Below, one piece after another: positions 1 to 13,200 of a stretch of DNA of 64,000 nucleotides. Both the position numbers and the translations under genes were made by a program. The notes below the pieces were generated by a model. That model was given only the letters and a program-made list of their open reading frames with translations. It was not told the DNA's origin and searched no databases. Within the stretch, counting starts at the first letter, position 1, and each line of letters starts with the position of its first letter. Origin of the DNA: Cyathus striatus (taxonomy: Eukaryota > Basidiomycota > Agaricomycetes > Agaricales > Nidulariaceae); contig JAOVFP010000005.1 of assembly GCA_025738555.1 (NCBI GenBank), positions 2,232,001 through 2,296,000 on the forward strand. Reading direction: 5' to 3'.

Positions 1-3000
1 CTGTCCGTGCTGAGCGTGCCACAACTAAAACGTTAAGGGTAGGTAGCAATGATAATCCATCTTTGCCTTTTCTCTTTCACCTACATTCATTCTAATCTTC
101 ATCTGAGCGGTAAAACATAAGGTTCGTCGTCCAATCTTAACGTATATGGACCATCGATCACTGGGTTTTAGCACATATGTTACTACACAGCCTGATACTC
201 CTCTCCTTTGCTTCCAGACTCAGAGATCGCTCTTCAGAGTGGTTTCCGACGTGTGTACGCAGGTAGGTAGGTTTGACGAAATGATGAGACCTGTGTATAC
301 TTATTCTGATCTGCCTTATTCCTCTCGAGATCGTTTTGGATTTCAAAATTATCCACGCTCGCTATTCAGGCCATTTTCCGACGAGTGGGTAGGTAGGTAG
401 ATAGCCAGGCAGATAGGCATGTTAAACGAAATGTCGAGACATATTGATCCGTCGTATTCCTCTCAAGACTGTTTAGGATTTCAAACGCACAACAACCGAC
501 GCGAAAACTATTTTGTATCTATCCATCTGTCGCCTGTACGGAATCAGGATCAAAAAGTAAATGATTCGCCCCGCATTCTCAGGACCTACAAGGTTACAAC
601 CGTAGTCTTGGTTGTCACGATCCAATTTGACAACTCACAAAAAAAAACCCTGTACAAATGTCTCAAGACCGCGTAGCACACCACATACACCGACAAAAGT
701 CAAAACATATAACCATCCACGCATCTCCGCATCGTTCCCAATTCTACGCTTCCTACACTTCATCATTCCAAAGCTGCTTCCTTACATTCGCCTACCCCTG
801 CAACCCAGAAGGGTTCATTTGATGTGAACGTGACATCACAAGGTTCAGGATTCAACTCAGCTGTCTGTCTGAACTGCGACAGTGCCGCAGTCAGTTAATT
901 TCTCGCGGGGTCAGTACACTGATATCAAAGGACACTAATTATGGTGGGTGGAAGGTGGAAGGACTTTCTTCCGCCTGTTCTATACATATGTATGGTGCTT
1001 ACCACTACTGTCCCTGTCCGAAGCTAATTGCAAGGGTTTCAGGGTACCTTATCGGTTATGTTTTTCGCAGATCAGGTTCTATTTCATTTTACTCGATAAA
1101 AAATTGCGGAAGTGCCAGAGCTATCCACTTCAAGGCTTTTTCCCGTTCCATCTTCTCCAACATACGTAGAAGCTCGCTGGGACCTATGTTTCCTGACCAC
1201 GTTCATTTCACGTGAAAAAAATATTTGCATAGTAGAAGCTAACCACTTCAAGATAGATTATCTCGCTCTAAGTGACTCGAGTCAAGACTCTCCGAGGATC
1301 TTTGGAATAAGAAGAGCGATGCCGGGAGAACCGAAGGTAGGTAGCGCTTTTCCCACCAGGATAGTAAGAACTTTCCCGGGGGAAATAGAATCAAGTACAA
1401 ATCTTTCTGTTCATCCATTGTTCAAGTCCTTCATTTATCCAGAACACCGATTCTAGCGTGCCAGTGCAATGATTTCAACAGTTCGATTTGAAACTGGACC
1501 GGGAACCCTTTGCTTTCCCGCCACGATGTTCATTTCTTTCTTCATCATGACCAGACCGAGTTACAAATGGTACATGTATAACTACTTTCTCACTAGGACA
1601 CTGCTAAAACACGGCCATCCATCGCCTTTAATTATCTCACCCATGAATCTAGCTTAATACCACTGGCCTCCATAACAGTATGTATGGCTTACTTCCTCTA
1701 GTAATTAGCCATGTGCTTACTACGTGTGATTTATACAGTGCTCAGGAAGTCCTGTATGACAGCCACAGCGCTTATATTCTTTGATCATGATATGAACATC
1801 TTGTGGTATGAACCTATCCTATAGAGGGAAGTACTGACATATTCTTGTCATGATCGCACATAAGCCTGCTTGACCAGACTATTCCAGGGCTTCTCAAACT
1901 GTTAAACTCGGATGCTCTGGACTGCGTATCAGGTCTCATCGGTGTTCCTCTATTGTCCTCGAAAGATGGAGGTTATATTTATTTATTGTGATGCAGTGTC
2001 TTAAGGTGTTATATTCAGTGACCAGGGCTTTTCGGAGTTACTCTGTTCATCTAACAGCATAAGGCATTTTCCATCCACTATCATGAACGATGTTCCAAGG
2101 CGCCTATTTATTATTGGAAGCGCTAAGCCACTTTCTCATTGTTTGCCAAATTCATTCGTAATCCATTTCGAGGATCATCTGTTTCTCTTCATTGTTTGCC
2201 TAATCCAGTTGACACAGAGGATCCTCTTCTTCTGTCAGGATATTAAGCGACAAAGTAGGCGACGAGCCATGTGGTGACAATCATATCCCAAGTTCACGTT
2301 CTCTAGAAGTTCCTCTTTCCTCCATCAAAATGTGGACACTCTTCTGTGGTTCTTGTCCCTTTCAATGCTCAGTTCTGCAGGTAAATTGTTCTACTCCACG
2401 GGATATCAATCAATGAACACGGAATCCGTACATAAATCCTGCTCAAGAGAATCCTCTAGCTATGAGCCGACTTCTTTTCACAGTGCAAACCAGACCGGAT
2501 CATATTACTCTTTAGCCACACTACCCATCTACACGTGAACATGGTCAGTGACACTCGTCCCGTAAATCATACCATCAAGAAGTTCACTCGGAGCATACGC
2601 TGTTCCGGTTAGTACCTTCACATCTTTGCTCCATTACCAAGTCCCATGAGGAAATACTTTATCTTAATTCTATGGCTTTCTCAGGCATATCAGATATCAG
2701 TCTTTTCTTTGTCTTTGCAAATACCGGAGTATGTACATCTGCTGTTAGCAATCATTCAAATGACTAACACAAGTTATTCTGACGTTCGGATGGAACGCTC
2801 AGGCAACAGAAAACATTAGAACTGAATGATACGTCTTTTTTTAATGTACCTCAGTAAATCGCTACCACAGGTTATGTCGGGCCGCTCATGAGCAATGTTT
2901 TTAAGTCGTCATTATTATTAGTAAACATCTCTTAAACCTCCACATCATTTCAGGTGAGTCATTTTCAGTCATTTCCAACATTTACTGTTCCGTTTATCTT

Positions 3001-3992
3001 TCCATCTCACGAAATTTTTACCAAAGTCTGCAAATGAAGTACCTACATCACCGGGTTAGGACGTGGATTTGTGGACCTACTTGTAAAGCAGTAATTCTCA
3101 ATTTACAAGATGTGATTTTTACCTCCGTATAACCCGTAGGCTTTTAATTAAAAACACAATCCATGAATAATTCACCCCATATCGTAATTTTCATCATTGG
3201 ATGTGTCATATAAGGTATATGGGCCGATGCTTGGGAATATGACTCTTTGAATAGCTTAGGCAACACCACTTCAAGTGCTATTATAAGAAACGTCCTTTGG
3301 TACAGTTCCTGATCTAGATGAATACCAGAGATTAAGCTGTCCTGGTACCTATCGTGAAGCCGAGATTCGAGGCTTGCTTGACAATGCTCAAGGCAATACA
3401 CACTAGTGCAGGGGCTACATTGCTAGTAATAATACTTATGAAGCCCAGACCTTATGTCTCCTCATCTTATCGTATCCTAGGCCTAGAGCGCAGAATGGCC
3501 CCGGCATATGCAAACTAAAATTAACTGCTTAGTCCCGAGGTCGTCGGATACATGATATTTTTATCTATCCATTGCGTGCTAGAGAAATATCACTCTGGGA
3601 CGAGCTACGCTGGCCGTTGGCTCGATGAAATCAAAAAGCAAGTATCAATGTTCGATGTAAATTACCCCAGAGCGTGGCATCGGGTATGATGTGAGTTCCC
3701 TGAATCATAACATGCGTGCTTCACTGAATTGAATATACTAAGGCAATGCAGGCTCCATTTCCTATCATGGTGAATCATTCCCGCCGATCCCTTCATCACG
3801 GGAGTAGTTGAAGAGAGAATTGGTGGCCAGCCATGAGATTATCAAGAACATCTGCGTCTAAAAATATCTATATGGAAATCTATTACAATACACGAGACGA
3901 AGATGCAGTGTAAAGTTAATGTGATAGCTCTATAACTAAGGATGTTAGAGTTCGTGATCCATCAAGCAATACTGAATCGGTATTCACATTCA
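1..3992. other. Stretch without a recognisable gene
   Basis: I see no protein family or splice-consistent reading frame on either strand here; the open frames are under 120 codons and give no familiar motif. A degenerate GGTA/GATA tetranucleotide tract lies near 384-418 (repeated gtag/tagg units). It probably contains the downstream region of the minus-strand transporter that ends at 3993. Confidence 0.5.
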
Positions 3993-5993
3993 TCAGAACT
4001 TTCCAAAGAGTCTTCGTATAACAAGATGACGTGTGACCAGCATGAGGACAATCGCCAACAAAGTCGTTGATCCTATCAACATTAAAAATTAGAACAGATT
4101 CAAAAACGCAACCGAGCGCAATCTTCAGTTCTGATCGACGTAATGCAGTGCATACATACCTGCATAGTAGCTTACAGCGTTGAATCCTCCAGTCGCGCGA
4201 TTGATAGCCCCGGAAATAGGTGGTCCAGCAAGAGCGCCAAACGCTGCGAATGTCATCACTGTACCAACACGTCGACCTACGTCTTCAATTTGGCCCATCT
4301 CATACAAAGGCATGTGAAAGGCAGAGACGTAGGCAGATGACGTGAGGCTAGACAAAGTTACATACGTCAACATGCATTCTGAAACATCGTAATGAATGAG
4401 CGCACCCATAGATAATAGCTACAACAATCAGAGATTCTTTAGTTAGAGCATATGGCCATGCAAATGTCATAATGGAAGTTGCCAGCGTCATAGGCATGAT
4501 GACATTAACAGGTCCTGCATAGATGAAGCACTGGTATCAGGAAAATAGATCTTTGCGAAAACTCATACAAACGAACGTATCACATACCCACTCTGTCTAC
4601 CAATAACCCTGTTATGAGGCGCCCGACGCCAGATCCTGCATTTGCCATACTGACAAGATAAAACGAGAAATCCGGTGATATACCTATTTTAATGGCACCG
4701 ACATCGACATATGTCAGAACTTCAGATAACTCCATTAGCTCAAGGTAGATGTGTATGCGATTTTTAACAGCTGCTTACCAGTATATATGCCGAGGAATGC
4801 GACAAAATTAGCAACGCAGTATATTGAGAACGCCGGCATCTTAAACATTTTTAAGTTAAATATATCGCCTGGTACATTTCGGGGTGGGAGACGTCGTGCT
4901 AATGTGAGATTTGAAACTCCTAGCGTAGTCATAATCATAAAAGCCATGATCCTCATAGTCCACGGAAACCTGTGTGTTTAGTGAGTTTCATCGAATTAGT
5001 AGCATGGACGAGCTGTCTTGCTGACCCAACACGATCAATTAGGAGCCGAGCAGCTATTGGAAACACAGTGCCTCCGATCGAGGAGCCAACCGCTGTAAGT
5101 TCTAGAGAAAATCCTCTTTTCTTCTTGAACCAATGACCGACTATTCCTAATGTAGGTCCAAAACAGATGCCACAAGATATCTAACCTTGAATGTAAGCAG
5201 TGAAATAATGTTCGGACAATAATCGGCTCACCCCTATGGCGAAACCTTGACATAGAAGGAACTGCCAGTATTTTGTACAATGTGCCACAAGAAAAGTAGC
5301 TACTACTAATATGACACTTCCAATAAAGAACGGTATCCGGAAGTATCCCAAGTCAAAGAAGCGTCCTGATATTTGTCCTGGAAGAAAAACAAGAGAATAC
5401 TATAGCAGTTGTGTTGAATTGCATGAATCGAAGGAACAGCATATAAATTATATTTACCTGCACAGAACCGATCCAAGCTCTAGAGATAAAATCTTCAGTA
5501 ATATATAGGAATTATGAAGCCAGAATGTGTTTTACATTTGTGAAGGAGATGAGTCCTGTAAAACATTGATTTCATAGTACGATTGGAATACCTGGTGAAT
5601 GAAATCAATTCATCAGACTGAACATATTATTCACTTAGGTAGCTTCGCTTACACCCCATGCATTCACAAAGCCAAATCTAGGAAGGAAATTATAAACGTC
5701 TCTTGGGTATTTTAAGACTACAATCACTCACGTAGAGAAGGTACAACACACTGTCTATATTTTCCAGTTATACCACTCCGTTATTTTCGGACAACATAAA
5801 ACAACATACCCCACAAACCATCAGCCCACGCTCTGAGTCCGCCATCGGGAAATTCAGCCTCTTCAGAACTTTTAAGCGTCTTCGACATCTCGTCCGAGTC
5901 CTTCTCCTTTTTCTCGCTGACAATGGCATTGATAGTTTCATGAGAAGCTTGCTCTTGAGCGTAGGCCGAGCCTCGAGTAACGTTGTATGCCAT
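3993..5993 (-). CDS. MFS transporter, monocarboxylate-transporter-like
   Basis: A plasma-membrane major facilitator of the fungal monocarboxylate-permease type; the substrate cannot be told from sequence. Twelve exons join in frame to 442 residues: 5993-5810, 5750-5732, 5677-5653, 5591-5536, 5479-5458, 5399-5232, 5180-5026, 4969-4779, 4719-4588, 4514-4406, 4347-4160, 4072-3993. Family landmarks in order are FPDGGLRAWA at the first membrane segment, TFSTFGFVNAWGVFQ, IAWIGSVQ, FLPGQISGR, GHWFKKKRGFS, GSSIGGTVFP, then a cytosolic loop, SPDFSFYLVSMANAGSGVGR and, near the end, DVGRRVGTVMTFAAFGALAG. The N-terminus (about 48 residues) is charged and cytosolic. The start is the ATG that leaves the usual short tail before FPDGG. 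Exons 2, 3 and 5 are only 19, 25 and 22 nt; leaving them out deletes conserved residues. One donor is GTCAGC rather than GTRNGY. Fold is near certain, transport substrate unknown. Confidence 0.93.
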
Positions 5994-6813
5994 GTCCTGT
6001 GATGAAAAAGCAACTGGATGCTGCGCCAGAGGAGGGGTCCGAGGAGGAAAACTACTACAATGTTGAGTCGTTTTTTCTTTTTATCCGTGGATTTACACAA
6101 CAGTGTCCGCTGGTAGGCACATGGGTGGTGCGGATATCCGAAACATGCTTGGGAACTTCTCAGCCGACTTATGCCGCCGGCTAACTTGCTACTTTAAGAA
6201 CTTAGATATAGGAGGAGGTGCCTTGGAAATGCCAAAAAGTTCAGTGGTTTCGCTTGCAAGAAATACGATTAAAATGTACGGTGAATATTTGCTTACTGAG
6301 TGCTGAAATTGTCTCGCATTGAACCTCCGTACTTAATTAGAAGGTTGAATTACTCAGAATGATGCTACCGTTGCCGCCGGTCGTACCCGTCGCAAATCAA
6401 ATTGAGTATCGCAGTCAGCAGCAGTCAGCTCAGTCAGCGAAAAAATCTTGTGAAGCCATGTGTTCAAGCTGACCCTTATCTACTCGAGCATTTGACGGCC
6501 CGGAGTGGAAGATAGCCGGTTCTGCGAATTTCTCTGCAGTTTGCGTGACTAAGTAGGCAAGTTTATAATTTGTATGTCGCGCCGGAGAGTTATGAATTAG
6601 TTGGAGAGCATTGAAATATTACCAAAAACTCATAAGTCTCCGCGGTCATCTGAAATCAGTGTTTCTGATTTACGCAATTGTATACAATAGGGGAGTTCAA
6701 TCTTGGCCGTTTTGTCGCGTCGCTACAGATCAGTCGCTACAGCAACTTGGCAGCAACACTACAATCCTACCGAAAATGTTTAGCGCGCATTAATCAGTAG
6801 CAGTTCATTAACT
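5994..6813. other. Intergenic
   Basis: This is the region upstream of the minus-strand transporter and downstream of the minus-strand membrane-protein gene. Short repeats of the type cagtcagcag/cagtcag occur near 6410-6440. I see no gene. Confidence 0.5.
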
Positions 6814-9120
6814 TTAACTTGATTTGGAACTCGTTCCGCCCTCCTTTTGGACTCCCAAACGCTCCGTACCGTTTTCTACGATATCTCCTATATATAGACG
6901 ATCATTTTCCGTCTCTATTCCGAATTTCCTGGAAATGTCGTCTTTCCAAGTATATGTTGCGTCTCTCGGCCCATACATCGCATGCACGATCGTTACAGGA
7001 TCCGTGATATACGCCCGTGCAAGATTGACATAAGGCACTGCCAATAATGACATCAGCGCTTGCACCAGCACGATGACCACTATGCAGCTATTATCGTCTA
7101 TAAGCAAGTGCTGGAACCGAAAGGAAATATATAAATACCAATACAACAACATAGTTGCAAGCATAAGCAAGAAAGGAACCAAGTCGATTTTCGTTCCAAT
7201 AATTTGTAGTTCTCGAGAAATCTGCGTTGTCTTGCTGAATATAAAGAGCAGCACCTTTCGCCATCACTTGTCGAGCTAATTCCAGTGAATAAGCTTCTTC
7301 GTATGTAGTGTTGGTTTGTATCCCAGCACCATCAAGAACCATAGCTACAGTATCTAAGGTTGGGAAACCGTAAAGGCCAAATGTAATCATCCCTCTGGCA
7401 TTTTGAAGTGAAGAGGGCGTAGAATTGTAAATCGTGAACTCTGCGTTCAACGAATTGTACGCGTAAACGACATCAAGAGCTGCCATGTCGCAATATAATA
7501 TATTCCAGGCGCCGAGAGTTCCGTGAAGGAACCAACCACTATAAAGTTGAAAGTGTTAGCTACTAGAATGTTACAAGTACACCCGCAGTGCTCACGTGTT
7601 CGGAACGATTAATATTAGGTGTGCGTATCAGTGATATCATTAAACGAAAAAAGGATCCATACATACATTTATCCTGCTGCGCTGTCCCATCAGAATATGC
7701 TTCAGATGTCACAACAGCTCCTGCATGGAATGGACTATGATCAACAGATATTAGAATGTCAAGACTTGATAATAGGCTGATAGAAGCTTACTTGGTTTCG
7801 ATTTCATAACCAGAAATGGGATTCCCTGTGCTATCGAGAGCATTGACAATAATGCTAGTCGTCGCATTGAAGAGATCTCGGCCAGTGCAATTCAACTCCA
7901 AAAAGGCAGTAGGCCCATAAAGTGTTTGACCTTCAAATTCTACGGGCACCAAGCAGTCATTAGTAATGCTAATATCGAAACTTAGTTCCATACATAATGA
8001 AAGGAGAAATATTGTAAAAGTATACCTTTTACATGATGCCTTGATCCCAACGCTAGGAGCCACGTACGAAACATTTGACGGAATGTCCCAAGGAACCAAG
8101 ATCGCAGTTTGATCATCTGCAAATGCAACTCGATGCAGATCGGAGGAATTGGATAACGTCCTTACGCCGGGCATTCTTGTGATAGCATCCCCGCCACTTC
8201 CACCACTGAGTAAACCGCAACTAGCATGGACAAAAGGTAATGCAGACTTTCCTAATCCTGCCGAGTCGCATTGCGTGGAATTAACAACACGTCCCAGGTT
8301 TTCTTGTTTTGGTTTGCCGGCGGAATCTGTATATGGAAGTGCAGATTGAATGAAAATTACCTGACTCGTTCCATGGAGCCATGCATCGGAAACAGCAATT
8401 AGATAGGATACGAAAAGAAATACAACAAGGAGGAATGCCGATCGGCGAAGTATAGGTGGCAATGTAAATGAACGCTGTTGCTTGGTTTGTCCGAATCCCA
8501 AGAAGTAGGTGATAGCAGAGAGTAGGGAAACAATTCCGACTCCATTGCATATCGACAAAACCAATCCCAACCTTAACAAATACATAAGTCAAAACCAGGA
8601 CGCTTTGAAGAGATACATACTGCATAGGCGACGGCCGATCTTCTCCACCGTTTCTACTATCCTTGAGCCAGCTTGTACCCAGGCGATACGACGCCAATCC
8701 CATCAACAGCGGAAGCGTCAAAGGTGTAACATGCGAAGCAATCTGCGAAATAGTGAGTGCCTTCCCCAAAGACGCAGTACTAATCAAGCTCCGCTCTTGC
8801 ATTCGGCACTCGTGACCAAAACAGAGGTACGCGACAAATGCTAGCCCCATACCCACGACAGCGATGACGATGAGGCTTCCAGTAAGCAAAGCACCCCAAA
8901 TTGGCCCCTTTAAAGACCTAGCTTTGCGTTTGACAGTTGAGACTGCAGGGTCTGGTTTATCGACCATTGGCCAGTCAGGCGCAGATGGTTCAGTGGTGTG
9001 TATCTGGTCTAGCTTCTCGACGACTGGCCAACCAGGGGTCGTTGGTGGCGACGTGGACGAGTCCATATGTGCTGCGTCTGCGGGGGCCAGGTTGAGGTGC
9101 TGGTACTGGTAGTTCGCCAT
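6814..9120 (-). CDS. Large multi-pass membrane protein of unknown function, with an apparent frameshift
   Basis: An uncharacterised basidiomycete membrane protein. Exon 1 (9120-8621) gives a Pro/Ser/Thr-rich cytosolic tail, then a membrane helix (about residues 88-113) and a second hydrophobic stretch; an intron at 8620-8572 leads to two more helices around ICNGVGIVSLLSAITYFLGF and AFLLVVFLFVSYLIAV. A long probably extracellular domain follows with several N-glycosylation sequons (NST, NSS, NVS, NCT, NAT, NTT) and Cys residues, interrupted by introns near 8026-7982, 7797-7741 and 7665-7542. Two final helices precede a cytosolic end containing ARAYITDPVTIVHAMYG, which looks conserved in this group. 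The frame carrying ELARQVMAKGAALY and the frame carrying the last two helices differ by one base, with the switch between about 7190 and 7235 and no room for an intron. It is either a sequencing error or a recent break. Function is not known. Confidence 0.7.
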
Positions 9121-10211
9121 ATGAAAGGGAATCCTCCGATGAACAGTATAGGTACAGTGAGTTAGGTCACATATTGGGGTTTTGACAGTCCTTCGGAAAA
9201 ACAAATGTCAACGAGGCTGATCGCTTTAGCGACGACATATCTGCAGCGCTCAACCACATGTGTTGGACGTGGTGTGGGTGAATAATATGTCGATTGCCAA
9301 GCGTCGAGCTGGTTGTATAGCCAGAGCGTAAACTGGCGTAAGCATTACTGCATTAGCTTTTCACAATCCTCGACGACTGGAATGGGTACCATCCGAAAGA
9401 AGCGTGAAGGTTACATGGAGATACAAAGATTTTCAAATCGAATAGAGACGAAGCAGAAACTGTTCCAATGCCGAGTTCAGGTTAGTCCAAGTGATTGATG
9501 TCGATATCTAAAATTCAGGAACGATAAGTCGGCATCCCGGGGCCCGGTTACGATTAATTATTGGAAGTGATGTACACTGCTACTTGATAGACGCATTAGA
9601 CTCGGGGAAATAACCTTTATCGATTGTTCATCGACATTTGGTCCTGTAGACACGGAAAAAGACTGGGCGGCAATAATCGAATCAAGAAATTTAACCCGAG
9701 ATGATATGTTTTCTTCATATCACCGTACTTCCATGGGAGTATCATAGAAGATCCTTAGTTGGTAAGAGGCAGACTCCGGTCCGAGTTCCGGTTTCCAGTG
9801 ATCGGAAAGATTTCTATTTCGGCCTTTACCGTCGCGTAGAAATCAAACGACTGCAGTAACAGGTGGTTGCTAGTGTGGAGCCAACGTCAGTGTAAAGGAT
9901 TGATTAATTTGATTAATGATAAAAGATGCTTGTAGTGATAGAAATAAGCGGCATATACGAGACTCCGTAAATGGTGAAGAGAACTTGCAAGATTGAAGCG
10001 AAGTTGAAATGGTAAAAGTTGAAAAGAGAAAACAGGCTTGTTTTGTGTTAGTTTGCCTACAGCGTGTTTATTTTTAATGACTTAGACAAACAATGATAAT
10101 GACACGTGTTACAGCGAAGATCACATTTTGATTCCAAACTCGCGACGCTGGCGACTGAAACAGTGCAGCTGGCTACGGCTCTCAAGTCGTTCAAGAAACG
10201 CTTGAAAGAGG
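9121..10211. other. Divergent intergenic region with an out-of-frame coiled-coil leader
   Basis: It separates the minus-strand membrane-protein gene from the plus-strand coiled-coil gene, so it should hold both promoters. Between about 10123 and 10212 a plus-strand frame reads DSKLATLATETVQLATALKS and continues into KKRLKED, a heptad-like helix that fits as the true N-terminus of the next gene but lies one base out of frame with it. No other gene was seen. Confidence 0.45.
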
Positions 10212-13200
10212 ATGGTTCATCTAGACGAGCTACCCACTCAGAATGAACATCCAATTACCGCAGAACTCGCGAGCTTGAAAGCTGCGGTGTCGCAGTTCCA
10301 GGCATGGATGTTTTGTATTACTTTAATAGGAATATCTAATAACTCGTTCTATAGGATGAATCTCACTCTTCATCTTTGAAGCTACAGAGATATACATTGG
10401 ACTCGGCGCGCTTAAATGAACGAGTAGCGCAACTAGAGCGCGAGAACACCTTGCTTACCACTGAACTCACGGTGTTACGAGCCAACCCACACCCAGAGAG
10501 TTCTCACCAATCCTCCAGTCACCCCGCGGTTCTACAAGTACAACAACTCAGCCTCTCGTTAAGGGCACTATCCGACAAGCTGACATTAACGGAAGAAGCC
10601 TTGTTAGAGTGTACGAACGAATTGACGAACGCGCGGAATGAAGCTGGGAAAGCGAAGCATACCACGGATGGGGCGTATGAGCTGGCGGCAAAGGTTCGAG
10701 GTAGGGAGGAGGACGGAAAGCTTAGAGAGCAGGAGTTGGAGTGGAAGCTGAAGGAGGCAGAGGAGAAGATCAAGCTGTCGGATGCGGTGTTGCAGGAATA
10801 CGCTGACCTCGTGAGGTCACTGGAAGGCCGGCCAAGCATTCGTTCGCCTGCGTCTGCTTCGTTCCCTAAATCTCCTTCAACCAGCGGTGAAAACGGCTCA
10901 GCGCATGTGTCTCTAGAAGTTCCTTCGACCTCTACCCCTGCTACCCTGGGACAGTTCCTCGTAGAAGGGAAGGCGGAACTGCACAACCTAGTCTCAGGAT
11001 TTCAAGAGCAGACGGAACGACTCCAAGCTGAACTCACCAAGGCGCACAATGAAATTGCAACGCTTCATTCGTTACAAGAGGCGGAGCGCAAAGCAGCGGA
11101 AGCTGACCGTATCGAGCTCAGCCGAGTTAGTCGGGAGCTCAAGAAACTCCAACTGGACGACAATACCGCTGCCAAGATGGTGTCACGTTACATGTAAGCT
11201 CACTCCACCATTCCCAGGTCGTAAGTGACATCTTCCATACAGGACATTTTCTCAGAAGTCCGCCAACATGCTTCAGAAAGCCATGGAGGCGCTCAAGACA
11301 CGGCATGAAGCCACCGTCGACACGCTTTCGTCGCAGATGGTATCATTATCTGGGCGATTACGAGAATCAGAGGGTATGGTTGACCGTCTGCGAAACTCTC
11401 TTGACGAACTTGGCGGAGATTTGATGAAAGAGTCGTATGGACGTCGACGGGAGGCACGTCTGCGCCTGCGTCTTGTCAATCGCGAGGAACAGATCCAGGA
11501 GGGCCTCAAGCGCTGGATACGTGGCTCAGAGGAAGCACTTCGCCGGGTGGAAGGCGATGAGCGTGTTCATGAACCTCTGTTATCTATGGTTCAGGACGCG
11601 AAGATCCTCCTTGAGAGTTTAGACGGGCCTGTTACCGACACTAGCTCGCTTTCAGGTTCTCTAGCTAGGATGCTTGCCATGCAAAGCATCGTTGATAGCT
11701 TGATGGAGGAACTCCAAGCTGAAACTACGCGAAGGGTTAAATTGGAGACACAGCTTCCCGTCGTGGGTGGGAGTCTCACTGCTAATGGAACGGCGAAAGC
11801 CCATGTCGAGGATAGAGATACGAACGCTATCGACTCGCAAAGTACTATTGCGAGCCCGCTCGGGGTACAGGAGAATGGAACCAAGATTATGGAATCACAT
11901 TCGCCGCCTCCGCCGCCTCCAGTGAAGGATTTCTCTCAGGTACACTCACCCGCCCGCTCACATTTTCGCGGTCAAACGCCGTTATCAGGATCGAAAGAGT
12001 CGTTTGCAGTTCCAGAGCAGAAATCCATCTCTACTGTTGAGGGGACATCGCCATTGAGTGCCGTACACGGTTCCACATTAGACCTGTTTGCAGCTGAGGC
12101 TGGACAGCTTTCGGCACAAACTGTCGCCAGTACAATGATTCCTGCCACCCCGCCTGGAGGATCTACATCACACATCGAAGCGCAGGCTTCGAGTGATGTA
12201 TCTTCTTTTCCTGGAATATCTCTCGAACCAATCCTTCTCGAGACACGTACCACAGATAAAGTCAGTGATTGCATAGGATTGACAAGCAGTGTTATAATTC
12301 CCAGCTATTCTCAAGGCCATTCTGAACCCCTTGATGATGTGCCGCCATCAACTGCCGTACAAGCCGACAACATTTCACATGTCGACAACAATCCAGAGCC
12401 ACTACCTTCTCTTGAATCACACTCTCCCCCTGCGACCATTATTGTGAGTGCTGTTGAAACCTTTATGGAAGATTCATATAGTTTGGTCGATGCTCCTACT
12501 GTAAATGGGATCGACTCATGCAAACGCGAGGGAGAGGACGGGGATAACGAGGGATCAGCACCAGACTTGGTAACATCTCAGTTACTGGATAGAACTGTGA
12601 TAAACGACCCATCTTCATCAACGGCGGAGAATACAAAGGACCATCCTGTTGATATCCTTACGTCTAACCCTACCACTTCCTCACATCGTTCAGCCACTGA
12701 TGATATCCCCAACTCAATATATCCTTCAGCTGTCGATGGCATCCAGGAAGGTAGCGCTTCACCACAGCCCCATGCGCCCTGCGAGTCTGACAGTAATATA
12801 CCCTCCTACCCCTCGCTGGAGAATCTCGAATTTAAATCCGAATCACATCCTCAGATTCAGGCGGATTCTGTGGTCGTTGATGTTTATCACCCTCAACCCA
12901 GGCCAGCTCACGACTTCGAAGACATCGCTAAAATCTTAGAAGGTTCTGTCGCTTCTCACGAACTGGAGTTAGAAGTTTCAAGCGAACCTTTGGTTGATTC
13001 TGCATCGATTCCTAATGTCACAGTCGCTTTGGAGGTGGAAGATTCTACTATTTCAGTCGTTCATACGTCCGCATCTGAGTCATTAGCTGAAACTTCGGGT
13101 GATACCGCGTCAGTTGCTAATGTCACGATTCCTTTGAAGTCAGAAGACGTTTCAGATGTTCATGACTCTACCCATATTTCCCTTGAGTCTTCGCTTGCTA

